Shown: positions 50,290-60,039, counted from the stretch's first letter. The stretch is 64,000 nucleotides of DNA from Prochlorococcus marinus str. MIT 0912 (GCF_027359595.1 NZ_CP114783.1:558001-622000); one strand, 5' to 3'. Made by a program: numbers and translations. The notes: generated by a model not told the origin, from the sequence alone.

Positions 50290-50330
50290 ATTCATTATTC
50301 CTCTAGGCCGGTTCAGGTAGGGCTAACCAG
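50290..50330 (+). repeat. GGTTCAGGTAGGGCT block
   Basis: CCGGTTCAGGTAGGGCTAAC, matching 21160-21182 in its first 15 bases and 44606-44628 (inverted) in its second half. Candidate small RNA element. Confidence 0.4.
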
Positions 50331-50410
50331 CAAAGAGAGGTCAAAACCATTGCTACTAAAGACAAGTAACTACTCGGGAGATCCCGCTGAGATCCCAGTC
50401 TCATTTACCC

Positions 50411-50449
50411 ATTAAAAAAAGACAGGCTGGGAAACCTGTCTCTGACTGA
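50411..50449 (-). terminator. tRNA-Pro terminator
   Basis: On the minus strand GACAGG-TTTCCCAG-CCTGTC followed by T7. It is part of the repeated att-like segment. Confidence 0.85.
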
Positions 50450-50523
50450 TCGGGGCGACAGGATTCGAACCTGCGACCTAGTGCTCCCAAAGCACCCGCG
50501 CTACCAAGCTGCGCCACGCCCCG
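50450..50523 (-). tRNA. tRNA-Pro(UGG)
   Basis: 74 nt with acceptor CGGGGCG/CGCCCCG, D-arm GGCGCAGCTTGGTAGCGC, anticodon loop TTTGGGA with TGG, and T-arm GACAGG-like CAGGTTCGAATCCTG. No encoded CCA. The only complete copy among four related sequences, and the presumed integration target of the islands to its left. Confidence 0.95.
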
Positions 50524-51121
50524 CAACTCTTTAATATTAAAGCTTCAAAGGTGCTTAATTACGTGGAATACAAAAATATTTCCAAATCCACCCTTAAGGA
50601 CAACACCAATCAAGCTATTTGTATGCTTATAAATTGATCTTAAAAAACTAGACCAAATTTCTCAGTCAAAGAGAAAGTAAACTAAAATTTATTAATGAAA
50701 TTAACTCTTGGTTAAACTAAGTACCAGTTAATGCCTGAATATAATTAGAAAGCACAGCTTACAAATTATTTACAGAGAAAAATTCAGTAATAAAGGGAAA
50801 TTTCTAATTTTTAAATTTGATCAATTGCATAAATTACTATTGATCCTTGTAATTTAAAGCATAAAAATCACTGAATTTTAACTGCAAGTATTTAATGGTA
50901 AATCTTGATCTATATAATCAAAAAATTCATGAAATAATCTAAAGCTTAGTCATATATACAAAAAAAAGCTTGACTAGCAACCATAAAACTTCTCTACTCT
51001 AGAAGTCATAAAGTACTAATCATCATTAAAAGGTAATAATACAACCAACAAGGAAAGTAATGTCCTTTTTTTTTATTTAAAAGCTAAAGCGGAGGGAAAC
51101 AACATTTATCAGCAGTATTAG
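50524..51121. other. AT-rich spacer upstream of tRNA-Pro
   Basis: About 600 bp, very AT-rich. I see no gene, repeat or convincing RNA. Confidence 0.4.
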
Positions 51122-51343
51122 TTGATAAACTCGTGGGAATTCTTTCAAAAGGCTAAGATAAATCTATTTACATTGAGTCCTTTGACCCCTCATCTAGATC
51201 ACCCCTTTTTAATATTGATTTGGCACTTAATTGTTGGGTACCTTCTTACTGTTAGTTGTGACTGGAACTGGATTCCACTGACTAAGGAGGAGAAGAAGAG
51301 AGGTCCATCTTTAGATCAAATTAGAGGTAGAATATTTGGCTGA
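51122..51343 (+). CDS. Small membrane protein, DWNWIP family (73 aa)
   Basis: TTG start; a hydrophobic segment (FLILIWHLIVGYLLTVSCDW) is followed by NWIPLTKEEKKRGPSLDQIR. Shares GYxxT...DWxWIP with 49316-49474. The start is uncertain. Confidence 0.5.
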   Translation: MINSWEFFQKAKINLFTLSPLTPHLDHPFLILIWHLIVGYLLTVSCDWNWIPLTKEEKKRGPSLDQIRGRIFG

Positions 51344-51506
51344 AAGCCAAACAATAGAGAAACTAATTCTAAAGCGATATGAATTAACTCAAGAAAATTT
51401 AATGTTTTACTGGAAGATGATAAACAAAGCTAATCAATCATCATTTAATGCCAAATTACTTACACCTATATCAAGTCCAAATCAATAGAAATCATAAAAA
51501 TACGGT

Positions 51507-51698
51507 TTGTCCCCTCAAAATAAGTCGCAACAAAGAAGATTATCTTTTAAGTTTCTCTTTTACCTGCGAGTACAAGGTCAAATGGCTCAACGAATTAACG
51601 TTGCATTAAATTCTATCCCCTCAGGTTGCAGAGACCTATTTGAATTTATTTTCTTTTGCGCCGTTGGATTTACCGCAGGGAGCTTAGGTTTAATTTAA
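51507..51698 (+). CDS. Possible small membrane protein (63 aa)
   Basis: TTG start; a basic N-terminus (KSQQRRLSFKFLFYLRVQGQ) then FEFIFFCAVGFTAGSLGLI. An internal ATG (MAQRINVALN) is the better-looking start. Weak support. Confidence 0.4.
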   Translation: MSPQNKSQQRRLSFKFLFYLRVQGQMAQRINVALNSIPSGCRDLFEFIFFCAVGFTAGSLGLI

Positions 51699-52145
51699 AA
51701 AATATATTTTTTGTATCAATAGTAGTTCCTAGCCTCATTATGGCTTACGGACAAATCACTAATAATAATTAAAATCTAATGAAGACATGATGCGAATGAA
51801 AAAAATCTATATATTTTTCCTTACTTAATCAACTAAAAAATAAAATTATTTGTATCTGACTTTCATTCGATCTAAGGTTATTGATATTTATTCTTATTAT
51901 TTATCACCTTATATAATATAAGGTGATAAATAATAAGAATAAATAGCTAGTGACTAAAAGATTCCAAAAATGTTATTTATAATAGATGAAGAGCAAAAGA
52001 AACGTTTATTTCAATTGCTCTATCAATAAGCGCAGTAAAGGCAGTTTTTTTATTTGATTTCAAACTGTCTTCTTTCTAAAATTTCATAGGAAAATTTAAT
52101 AGACCCCTAAAAAAGAATTAAAAAATAATATATAAATCTTCCAAG
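51699..52145. other. Gene-poor stretch with long palindrome
   Basis: Apart from the palindrome at 51885-51945 I see only AT-rich DNA. Confidence 0.45.
51885..51945. repeat. Perfect 61-bp palindrome
   Basis: Two 30-base arms around one central A. The left arm begins TATTTATTCTTATTATTTAT and its inner end is CACCTTATAT; the right arm is the exact reverse complement. It has only a few G/C, so it is not a typical terminator. It could form a cruciform or a very stable RNA hairpin. Confidence 0.9.
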
Positions 52146-52604
52146 TTGTCTTCGCAGAAAAGGAAAAAATCTTTCATAATTCAAATACACACATCTAAAT
52201 ATTCAGTGAAACTGATACCAAATTTTGCTGAGTTACTACATGAGATCAAATTACCAGTTCCCGAAAAATGCTTTTTTATTGAAGCTGGTGATGAAAAGTA
52301 CATCAACAAATGGATAAGAGATGGTGAAATAACATGTGATTTGGAAAAACTCTTTGATTGGATCAACGTCGAGTACAAACTCAAGAAAAAAGATTTAAAT
52401 CAAGAGGAAAGACGACTTGCTGAAGAAGTAAAAAAGAGATTTCCTGTAGACCAATGGCGTGTTATAAAAATTTTTAGCGATCATCAAAAAAAGTATCGAT
52501 ACTACAAAAAGGCAATTGAAGATGTAAAAAGAAGGACCACTCCTCGAATGAACGGACAAGCAATTATGACCATCTTCAGCCCAGGCTGGGGTATAAATAC
52601 TTAG
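52146..52604 (+). CDS. Hypothetical protein (152 aa)
   Basis: TTG start; SFIIQIHTSKYSVKLIPNFA, KWIRDGEITCDLEKLFDWIN, then a charged helical stretch (LNQEERRLAEEVKKRF) and QKKYRYYKKAIEDVKRRTTP. Basic overall, perhaps DNA- or RNA-binding. Not recognised. Confidence 0.55.
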   Translation: MSSQKRKKSFIIQIHTSKYSVKLIPNFAELLHEIKLPVPEKCFFIEAGDEKYINKWIRDGEITCDLEKLFDWINVEYKLKKKDLNQEERRLAEEVKKRFPVDQWRVIKIFSDHQKKYRYYKKAIEDVKRRTTPRMNGQAIMTIFSPGWGINT

Positions 52605-52646
52605 TATGGTATAATTACCTATAACAAATCAAGGATTTAAAAAGAC

Positions 52647-52739
52647 ATGATTGAAAAGTATCCATTGCTTCCTTTCCTTATTTTTGCGGGAGCACTAGTC
52701 AGCACAGCTACAATTGGATTACCTGTATTTGCTGGATGA
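52647..52739 (+). CDS. Single-helix membrane peptide (30 aa)
   Basis: MIEKYPLLPFLIFAGALVST ATIGLPVFAG: one membrane helix. Size fits small photosystem or cytochrome subunits but no specific match. Confidence 0.4.
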   Translation: MIEKYPLLPFLIFAGALVSTATIGLPVFAG

Positions 52740-53111
52740 TTTAAACAAAATCAAAAAAAAACTGCGTTTAATTATTTGTCTCTTTCAACTATAGAAACAA
52801 ATTATATATATAATTTTTTATCGTTTGAGATTAATATTAATATATTTAATAAATCCAAGTATATATTTTGATATTATTTATCTAAAATTGAAGACCAAAA
52901 ATTAAATAAAAAATAAGAAGAATATAAAAATATTCCCAAGTAAAGCCAGTTAAGCCAGGCTGGTCTCTTATTACCTGTAGTCATTAACATTAATAAATAT
53001 GTCCTAACTATATTATACTTATTAAATATAAGGTTTGACTCTATGCTTCTAAAGCTTTAACTTAATTCCAAAAGTTAAAAACCAAAAGTAATTACATAAT
53101 AGGAGGTATTT

Positions 53112-53612
53112 ATGAAAAAGCGATATAAGTTTCTACAAAAGCATATGAATGAATTCATCAAAACATACAAAAGTTTACGAGGGAAAATATGGTCATTAAA
53201 TTTTCCGGTTTTTCTTTTCGATAGAGATTGGTTCAAGCTCAAAAAAATTACCCTTTATGATTTAGCAAAAGAACTTCAGCCAGACAACTCTCAAGAAGCT
53301 CCTGAAATAATTCAATATCAACAATTACTCAAGGAAGGACACGATCATTTACTTGCAATTCAAGAATGCTGGAACGAATTCGGAATTGAAGATTTCCATC
53401 GATCTCTTAGAAATTCTTCCGAATGGAAATCCAAAGGAAACAACGGATGGACATTTAAAAAATACGCTGAACTTTTAATTGGATATAGAAAAATCATTGA
53501 AAGCAATGAAGTTCGAATACCAATTATTGTTTTAGCAAGAAACCCAAATGAAGATCATCAACTTGAATGGATATGCGAAGAATTCATTTCAGAACTAACA
53601 TTCGCAGAATAA
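53112..53612 (+). CDS. Hypothetical protein (166 aa)
   Basis: A strong AGGAGG lies 6 bases before the ATG. Basic N-terminus (MKKRYKFLQKHMNEFIKTYK), then a soluble domain (EGHDHLLAIQECWNEFGIED, FKKYAELLIGYRKIIESNEV). It mixes helices with conserved-looking aromatic residues. Not recognised. Confidence 0.6.
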   Translation: MKKRYKFLQKHMNEFIKTYKSLRGKIWSLNFPVFLFDRDWFKLKKITLYDLAKELQPDNSQEAPEIIQYQQLLKEGHDHLLAIQECWNEFGIEDFHRSLRNSSEWKSKGNNGWTFKKYAELLIGYRKIIESNEVRIPIIVLARNPNEDHQLEWICEEFISELTFAE

Positions 53613-53632
53613 AAATCTTCATAAAAGCTAGT

Positions 53633-53830
53633 TCAAGCAATAGTTAAATCGTCAGATCTTGTTCCCCACTCAGTATCTTCCAAAAGATCAGAGTAGCAAG
53701 AGGCATTTACCAAATTATACTTTTGAAATTTCCAATCAGAATCTTCGAGGTAATCTGAATACTCAAATGTTTTGGCAAGAAGGGAGAATTCCTTACTAAA
53801 AGGGCACATAGAGATTATGTATTTTTTCAA
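53633..53830 (-). CDS. Hypothetical protein with internal repeat (65 aa)
   Basis: YSDYLEDSDWKFQKYN and YSDLLEDTEW form an internal repeat. Acidic; two Cys. Convergent with 53112. Not recognised. Confidence 0.4.
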   Translation of the reverse strand: MKKYIISMCPFSKEFSLLAKTFEYSDYLEDSDWKFQKYNLVNASCYSDLLEDTEWGTRSDDLTIA

Positions 53831-53972
53831 TCATTCACACTAATAAGGTTAAAAGCAACTAAACATTATAATTCCTAAATATTTAGAGAGAAGAATTGAT
53901 CACAAAAGTAAGAAATGACTTCTATTGAAAATCTGTTATAGGATCTAAATAATAAAAGCTTTTTAGACAAGA

Positions 53973-54263
53973 ATGGGGAACATCAAAAAGGAAAATGAAG
54001 GAGAATTTGATTTCAACAAGCTTCCTGAAGGTGCTTATTTCTTTTCAGGTCAAGAGGGATTTGTAAAAGTTGAAGTAGATAAAGATGGTAATCAATCTTG
54101 GGATCTACAAAATTGGTTTGCCTCTTTAGATCCAGACAGAGATGAAGTGCAGCATCAAAAAACAATTCAAGATATTAAAAGAAGACTAAATGCAGATACT
54201 GGAATGATTAAACCGCCTAAAAAACAAGTTAAGAAAAGTTTTTTAAACCCTTTTAAGAAATAA
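53973..54263 (+). CDS. Hypothetical protein (96 aa)
   Basis: EGEFDFNKLPEGAYFFSGQE, VKVEVDKDGNQSWDLQNWFA, then a basic C-terminus (KPPKKQVKKSFLNPFKK). Soluble. Not recognised. Confidence 0.55.
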   Translation: MGNIKKENEGEFDFNKLPEGAYFFSGQEGFVKVEVDKDGNQSWDLQNWFASLDPDRDEVQHQKTIQDIKRRLNADTGMIKPPKKQVKKSFLNPFKK

Positions 54264-54275
54264 TAAACGTTAATG

Positions 54276-54617
54276 TTATTTAAATAATAGAAATATTCGG
54301 TTTAATGCTAGTCCAATTAAAAAATATCTTAGTAACGTGCACCAAGCATATAAATAGACACATTCATAATCTGACTTTGAGAGCTCCTCTCCTTTTTGTT
54401 TCAATAAAAGATTAAATCTATAATTTGAATTATTTTTAATAATAAGAGCTGCACATAATGCTAAAGATAGAAACATATTAGTATTCACTAAAAAAATAAA
54501 GGCAATAATAAAAGAAATATTTGCAATAAAGTCAATTGCTGGAATAAATGTAGCAGGCAAAACAAGTAAATTAGATAATATATATATAACTTTGCTATGA
54601 TTTAGCCAAGATAACAT
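54276..54617 (-). CDS. Membrane protein (113 aa)
   Basis: Hydrophobic segments VIYILSNLLVLPATFIPAID, ANISFIIAFIFLV, LSLALCAALII and YFLIGLALNRIFLLF: about four helices with a charged loop (LKQKGEELSKSDYE). Not recognised. Confidence 0.5.
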   Translation of the reverse strand: MLSWLNHSKVIYILSNLLVLPATFIPAIDFIANISFIIAFIFLVNTNMFLSLALCAALIIKNNSNYRFNLLLKQKGEELSKSDYECVYLYAWCTLLRYFLIGLALNRIFLLFK

Positions 54618-54854
54618 TTTCTAATATAAATATATATATTTATATTTAGCAAATAATTAAGGTGATGGCAATTTATATGTCAAAATTAATAAAAGAAAAA
54701 AATCAATAAACTAAAAAACTAGCCTGTTAAAAAGGCAAAACAAACCTCTTACAGAGGTAATTAAAAATGGCCTGATATATTATTATATATTTTTTTTGCA
54801 TATATCATCCAAAGCCTTGAAAGAAGTTATTATTAATGAAAAAGAACTAATAAA

Positions 54855-55100
54855 ATGAAAATATTTCTGCTTCTTTCTATACTTCTTTTAACAATTTTTT
54901 TTGTATTAAAAAAAGTTTTATATTCTGCTAAAAGAAATCTTTTCAAAGATCAAGCGGCGTGGTCTAACAAAGATATAAAAATAAACTATAGCAAATCAAA
55001 AGACACTACAGAATTAAAGAAAAATCATAACTATCTAAAAATAATTGCTGACGAATCAAAATTGTATTTAGAGAATGAATATAGGGAAGTGGAAGAGTGA
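54855..55100 (+). CDS. Small membrane-anchored protein (81 aa)
   Basis: One N-terminal helix (MKIFLLLSILLLTIFFVLKK) then a charged soluble tail (NKDIKINYSKSKDTTELKKN). Not recognised. Confidence 0.5.
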   Translation: MKIFLLLSILLLTIFFVLKKVLYSAKRNLFKDQAAWSNKDIKINYSKSKDTTELKKNHNYLKIIADESKLYLENEYREVEE

Positions 55101-55154
55101 CAACAATTAACTTATCATAAAAAAATAAACCAGAAAGTATTTAATCGAATAAAA

Positions 55155-55391
55155 ATGAACTATCAATTATTTTTCATTAATAATATGTATTTTCTTTCAG
55201 TAAAGAATATTTTACTTGATATGACTATAAACAATCCTATTTTCATTTTTGTAGTTATAATAGTTATTTGGTTTATTCCAGGAATTTTAGTTAGAAGGAT
55301 TAATGAATTAAAACGTATAAAGCAACAGAAAAAAAATCAAGCAGAAGCTATAAAAAAATTATATCCAAATTCCAATGATCCCTCTAATTAA
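55155..55391 (+). CDS. Small membrane protein (78 aa)
   Basis: A helix, IFVVIIVIWFIPGILVRRIN, then a Lys/Gln-rich tail (KRIKQQKKNQAEAIKKLYPN). The segment before the helix may be non-coding; an ATG at MTINNPIFIF is an alternative start. Not recognised. Confidence 0.5.
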   Translation: MNYQLFFINNMYFLSVKNILLDMTINNPIFIFVVIIVIWFIPGILVRRINELKRIKQQKKNQAEAIKKLYPNSNDPSN

Positions 55392-55547
55392 CCTATTGCA
55401 TTAATTTGATTTATTAAATCTAACCATATTATATATAAACATATCGATTATATTCATAATTTTCTAACCACTCAACACTGTTACTTAAATATAAAAAATA
55501 AGTCATCAAATAAATATCTGTAGTATTAGAAGTATTATTTAGATATA

Positions 55548-55856
55548 ATGAGTAAATCTAACAAAAGAGAGAATCTGTTGATGATGATAAGGAAGCTAGG
55601 ACAATATGGGGGCTACTTACTTAGTGGAATATTAATAGCATGGCTAATAAATCCAATAGCAGCCCTAGCTTTTCTTGAGATTTTTTTTAAGATGACGTTA
55701 TTAATATTAATTCCCGTCTCTGGAGCTTATCTTCTAGACAAGATTATCCTTTTAAAACATCAAAAGGCATGGAATATAATTCTTCCTACATGGATAATAG
55801 TAAGTATATATTTTAGTTTCAGACTGGTTAAATTAATAGAAAGCCTTATTGATTAA
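55548..55856 (+). CDS. Small membrane protein (102 aa)
   Basis: Two or three helices: YGGYLLSGILIAWLINPIAA, LEIFFKMTLLILIPVSGAYL and IILPTWIIVSIYFSFRL. ATG start. Not recognised. Confidence 0.55.
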   Translation: MSKSNKRENLLMMIRKLGQYGGYLLSGILIAWLINPIAALAFLEIFFKMTLLILIPVSGAYLLDKIILLKHQKAWNIILPTWIIVSIYFSFRLVKLIESLID

Positions 55857-56117
55857 ATATTTACAGCATTCATAGATATGATTTAGGAATAATATATGTA
55901 GAATAATTTATTTATTTATTAATAGTAATTAAACGGGAAATAAAATAGTTTCAGATAACTCCTAGGAAACTTACAATTCCGAAACTATGTTTAAAAAAGC
56001 TAGGAGTAGCTCCTAATCTTATGCATTTAAAAAATCCGTAGCATTTCTAGAAGTTAAAATATTCTGCCTTGTCGAAAGAATTTATGCTTTATGGATAATG
56101 ATTAATACAGTAAAAAT

Positions 56118-56372
56118 ATGAACAACATGACGCTTCCTTTTCTTACTGCAATATTTTTCCCTGATTACGGTTACCAGGGGATCCCTTGGGATTTGTACTT
56201 ACTCCATTTTTTCTTCTTTGCCATTGTAATTCCATTTCATGTAATTATTTTTGCTGCTCGAAGTGCTCAGACCGTCAAGCCAAACGGAGTCAAGGACTGG
56301 TTAAAATGGGAATCCAAGGCAACTAAAGACGAATTAACTTCAATGTTTCCAAACAATTTCCCTACCGCTTAA
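56118..56372 (+). CDS. Small membrane protein (84 aa)
   Basis: DYGYQGIPWDLYLLHFFFFA IVIPFHVIIFAARSAQ forms the membrane part, followed by KDWLKWESKATKDELTSMFP. Conserved-looking; an ATG at MTLPFL is an alternative start. Function unknown. Confidence 0.6.
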   Translation: MNNMTLPFLTAIFFPDYGYQGIPWDLYLLHFFFFAIVIPFHVIIFAARSAQTVKPNGVKDWLKWESKATKDELTSMFPNNFPTA

Positions 56373-56476
56373 CTCTTTAAAAAACCTTTTAAAAATGTCT
56401 GAATTTATCAAGGTGCTACAACTTCATTAAATTTGGGCAATTTTAGGTTTATATATATACCTGCATCTAAAAAAAA

Positions 56477-56620
56477 ATGCTTCATTTGCCATTCTTAACC
56501 TTTGCTTTGGGAGGAGGAAGTCTCTCAGCAACAATCGTCGGTGTATTTTCCCTTGTTCTTTTTGGACTTGTTGGTGTAATTGCTGGGCCAAATCTTTCTA
56601 AATTTGATTCTGAAGCTTAG
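56477..56620 (+). CDS. Single-helix membrane protein (47 aa)
   Basis: MLHLPFLTFALGGGSLSATI then VGVFSLVLFGLVGVIAGPNL. GGxxS.ATIVGVFSLxLFGxV with a PNLSKFD tail resembles small photosystem II or PetM-type subunits but is not assigned. Confidence 0.55.
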   Translation: MLHLPFLTFALGGGSLSATIVGVFSLVLFGLVGVIAGPNLSKFDSEA

Positions 56621-57072
56621 GAAGATAGCTATTAATAAAAGTCTTTTAGCTTTATTAGCTAAAACTTCCTACCTAGAAAATGTTTAGATTTTAAAAAAAT
56701 CAACATCTATCTAAGGAATCAGATTATTTAACCAAAACTAATTCCATCAGGTATTTTATACTAGGTGGAATTTTTTTTCTTTAATTTCAAATACAAAGAA
56801 CATAAAATAGTTCAAAATCCACAACCAGTTCTCTTAACAATTTCCCTAAAATAAAAATGTGCCGAGAGGGCGGAGTGAACTCTAAACATAAGTAAAACTT
56901 ATGGCTTATATGAATATCCACTATGAGGCTTGATTAGTTGATACTCTGACTTATACATTCTTAAGTATAAAATTTACAAAGTTTAGTCAAATGGAAATGA
57001 ATCCTTATAAGCCTTTGATACAAGCTTTTCAAAAAATATACAAAAACTTCAAATAATATAAGAATGGGAGTT
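56621..57072. other. Intergenic region
   Basis: Contains an ATTCCATC/GGTGGAAT hairpin with T8 (about 56742-56780), a likely terminator for 56477. No gene seen. Confidence 0.5.
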
Positions 57073-58617
57073 TTAATGAGCAGATTTAAATTCTCCGCCT
57101 CTTCCTCCAGCTTCTGAAGCCTGTCCTATTCGAGAAAATAAATTCAAGCTTTCATCATTTAAATTAATCACTTCAACCTTAGAGCCACCTAGTTTTATTC
57201 TCCTGATTACTTGATCAAGAACCGTGACACCACTTTGATCCCAAATATGTGCTTCAGCCATATCAATTGTGATTTTTTTAGGGTGTTCATGTAGTTCAAA
57301 CCCTTGTCTAAAGTAAATACTACTAACAAAAAATAATTGGCCTTTAACTTTATAAACCCTGTGATCTTCACCATTTAAGGATGACTCAACCCTGATAACT
57401 TTTGCAACCTTTCTACTAAATAATATTGCGGCAAGTCCAACACCTGACAAGAGTCCAAGGGCTAGATTGTGCGTAATAACAGTTACGAATACAGTTAAAA
57501 TCATAACTGAGCTATCACTTCGAGGAATACGGCGTATATCTTTAATTGAGATCCAATTAGCAGTATTAATTGCAATCATTATCATTACACCGACCAATGT
57601 TGCCATTGGTATTTGATTCACCCAATCTTTAGCAGCAAGAATCATTGCTATCAAACAAATCCCAGAACTTAATGTTGAAAGGCGAGTTCTTCCCCCATAG
57701 CCCACATTCATAACTGATTGTCCAACCAAAGCGCACCCTGCCATACCTCCAAAAAGAGAACTAACAATATTTCCTATACCTTGGCCTCGAGCCTCAACAT
57801 TTTTGTTTGTACTTTTATCGGTCATATCATCAAGAATATCTTGAGTTAAGAATGTCTCCATAAGACCTACCAAAGAAATTGCTAGAGCTGTTGGAAGTAT
57901 CAAACCAAGAGTTTCAAAATTAAACGGAACTTTTGGAAAGCCAAAGCTTGGCAATCCATTTGGAAGAATTCCTAAATTGGATACAGTTGGAACATTTAAT
58001 TTAAATCCAATAGAAATTGCAGTACAAATAAAAATTGCAACTAAGGCTGAAGGCAGAAGCTTGGTAACTTTTGGGAGCAAATAGATAATTATCAACGTAA
58101 GTATGGTCAATCCCCAAACCGCAGGTAATTGAACTGCAGTAACTACTTTTGCAGAATGCGCCAAGTCAATCCCCAAATGAGGCAATTGAGCAAGGAAGAT
58201 CAAAATAGCCAAACCGTTCACAAACCCATCCATAACAGGTTGGGGGACAAATCTCATCTGATGAGCAAGTCTTAAATACCCCCAAGCGATCTGAAGAGCT
58301 CCCGTAAGTAATCCAGCCGCCAAAAGATATTGCAGACCGAGTCCAGGGCTAATATTTTCGCCTTGTTGAACAATCCCAGTCATCAAAAGAGCAGTTGAAC
58401 CAGTCACTGAGGTGATCATGGCCATCCTGCCACCAAAAATTGCTAGGGTTACAGAAAGTAAAAAAGCACCAAACAAACCAACTCTTGGATCAACACCCGC
58501 AATACCAGAAAAAGCTATTGCCTCTGGAATCATTGCGAATGCAACAACAAGACCTGCAAGAACATCGCGAGAAGGAGAGATAATTCTCTCCTTAGATAAT
58601 AAATTGTCCAATTTCAA
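57073..58617 (-). CDS. SulP-family anion transporter with STAS domain (514 aa)
   Basis: An N-terminal transport domain with the SulP signature region ([20 protein letters not shown]) and about ten or more helices, then a STAS domain near residues 420-500 ([20 protein letters not shown]). The family moves sulfate or bicarbonate; BicA-type HCO3- uptake and sulfate uptake are both possible in cyanobacteria and cannot be separated here. Plasma membrane. Stands alone. Confidence 0.8.
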   Translation of the reverse strand: MKLDNLLSKERIISPSRDVLAGLVVAFAMIPEAIAFSGIAGVDPRVGLFGAFLLSVTLAIFGGRMAMITSVTGSTALLMTGIVQQGENISPGLGLQYLLAAGLLTGALQIAWGYLRLAHQMRFVPQPVMDGFVNGLAILIFLAQLPHLGIDLAHSAKVVTAVQLPAVWGLTILTLIIIYLLPKVTKLLPSALVAIFICTAISIGFKLNVPTVSNLGILPNGLPSFGFPKVPFNFETLGLILPTALAISLVGLMETFLTQDILDDMTDKSTNKNVEARGQGIGNIVSSLFGGMAGCALVGQSVMNVGYGGRTRLSTLSSGICLIAMILAAKDWVNQIPMATLVGVMIMIAINTANWISIKDIRRIPRSDSSVMILTVFVTVITHNLALGLLSGVGLAAILFSRKVAKVIRVESSLNGEDHRVYKVKGQLFFVSSIYFRQGFELHEHPKKITIDMAEAHIWDQSGVTVLDQVIRRIKLGGSKVEVINLNDESLNLFSRIGQASEAGGRGGEFKSAH

Positions 58618-58705
58618 AACTACGCTTCTACCATCCTGCCTTATTAGACATGAGAATTCATATTTAGTAAGAAGATCTTCTTACTAAATTTGCATAAATC
58701 AAAAA

Positions 58706-58885
58706 TCACTCTGATTCCTCTTTCCTTTCAATAAATGAATCCATTAATTTCTTGTATTCATTCTCTCTTGAGCTTTTTGCAAAGCCGACAATAAAAACGA
58801 TAGATGAAACTACTATTAAAGCTAGAATTGTCGGACTAATACCCATTTCACTAGCAGTCAACGCAAATAAAAAATGAGCTATCAT
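58706..58885 (-). CDS. Small membrane protein (59 aa)
   Basis: MIAHFLFALTASEMGISPTI then LALIVVSSIVFIVGFAKSSR and an acidic tail. An internal ATG (MGISPTI) could be the true start. Function unknown. Confidence 0.55.
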   Translation of the reverse strand: MIAHFLFALTASEMGISPTILALIVVSSIVFIVGFAKSSRENEYKKLMDSFIERKEESE

Positions 58886-58999
58886 TAAAACAAAAAATAC
58901 TTTTAAAAGACTAAGTTGTATAGCACGATCCTGAAAGTTTTTTAGACAGAAGTTTATTTATTAAATAAGTTAAATCTAAGAAATACAAAAAAATTATAT

Positions 59000-59296
59000 C
59001 TATTTTTCTTTTATTAAAGTAACAAACTCTTCAGTAGTTAAGGCAGGTTTATACTCCCAAGTCATTCCAAATTTATCTCTCCATGATCCAAAAACCTTAA
59101 ATAAAATTGATGCATTTGAAGCTCTGCAAATGATCACTCCTGTTCCATCTTGTGGCGTATGAGCCCATGAAATTCTCTCATAGCCATCAATAAGATCGTC
59201 AGATTTTCCACTTTCTACATACTCTACAAATGCTTCCGAGGAATAATTCTGATCCTCAGATGATTCAAATTTCCAAGTAACTACATAAAGCTGCAT
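59000..59296 (-). CDS. DUF3303-type protein (98 aa)
   Basis: MQLYVVTWKFESSEDQNYSS, EAFVEYVESGKSDDLIDGYE and FGMTWEYKPALTTEEFVTL. Third paralog of 21281 and 49658. Cytosolic; function unknown. Confidence 0.75.
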   Translation of the reverse strand: MQLYVVTWKFESSEDQNYSSEAFVEYVESGKSDDLIDGYERISWAHTPQDGTGVIICRASNASILFKVFGSWRDKFGMTWEYKPALTTEEFVTLIKEK

Positions 59297-59333
59297 TTTT
59301 TATTTTTCGTAAGGTTTATATTCTATCTGAGAA

Positions 59334-59657
59334 TTATTTTTTGTTCCTAAAACCAGGCTCAAATTGTCTTCGCGCAGCCTGTGTTCTGAGAATTAGCTGC
59401 CTTCCAGAACTTGATAGCGTAAACCTTAATGCTTTGCCAGACTTAAACATTGCTTCTCCAATTGCCTTAGTTCTTGATAATTCAATTTGGTATGCCCTAC
59501 TAACGGCTCTCTCCGCATCAACATTTGCCAACTTTGCCTGCTGGGCCAAACGTTTAGTTTTTGATTTTGGAATTACTGAGAGTTCGCTTTCGGGTTCTGC
59601 CCACCTCCACAACCAATTAGAATTTGATTTTGTAATCGAAGAAGATTTCTTAACCAT
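59334..59657 (-). CDS. Basic protein with NWLWRW motif (107 aa)
   Basis: NSNWLWRWAEPESELSVIPK matches the NSNWLSRWEEEP start of 43102-43521. The remainder is basic and helical (KTKRLAQQAKLANVDAERAV, RQLILRTQAARRQFEPGF). Possibly nucleic-acid binding; not recognised. Confidence 0.6.
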   Translation of the reverse strand: MVKKSSSITKSNSNWLWRWAEPESELSVIPKSKTKRLAQQAKLANVDAERAVSRAYQIELSRTKAIGEAMFKSGKALRFTLSSSGRQLILRTQAARRQFEPGFRNKK

Positions 59658-59861
59658 ACCCCCATTTCAATGAGACGGAGAGGCATTCACTACCTCATAA
59701 AGACCTTAACCGCTACAGGTAAAAAAAAAGGATTGATAGTGCAAATAAAAATGAAAGTTAAAAAAGTGCTTAAGAATAAAAAAATCAAAATTTTTTTATT
59801 CTTAACCTAGAAATTTAATAAGTCAGCGATCTAAATAAAATTAATGTACTTTGTTTACTGA

Positions 59862-59948
59862 TTAAAATTTAAATGGTAAGTCCATTAAAGCCCAAACATA
59901 CAAAGATATATTCAATGCAATCGCTGCCCCCACTGTTAGTTTCTTCAT
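59862..59948 (-). CDS. Possible 28-aa membrane peptide
   Basis: MKKLTVGAAIALNISLYVWA then LMDLPFKF. A clean single-helix peptide with an ATG, but too short to be sure. Confidence 0.35.
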   Translation of the reverse strand: MKKLTVGAAIALNISLYVWALMDLPFKF

Positions 59949-60039
59949 ACTAGATTAAACTTACATATTTTTTAATTCAGCAAAAAAATTTCTTTTTAGA
60001 AAGTATTTATATTCTCATCAACACATATGTACTTGGCTT

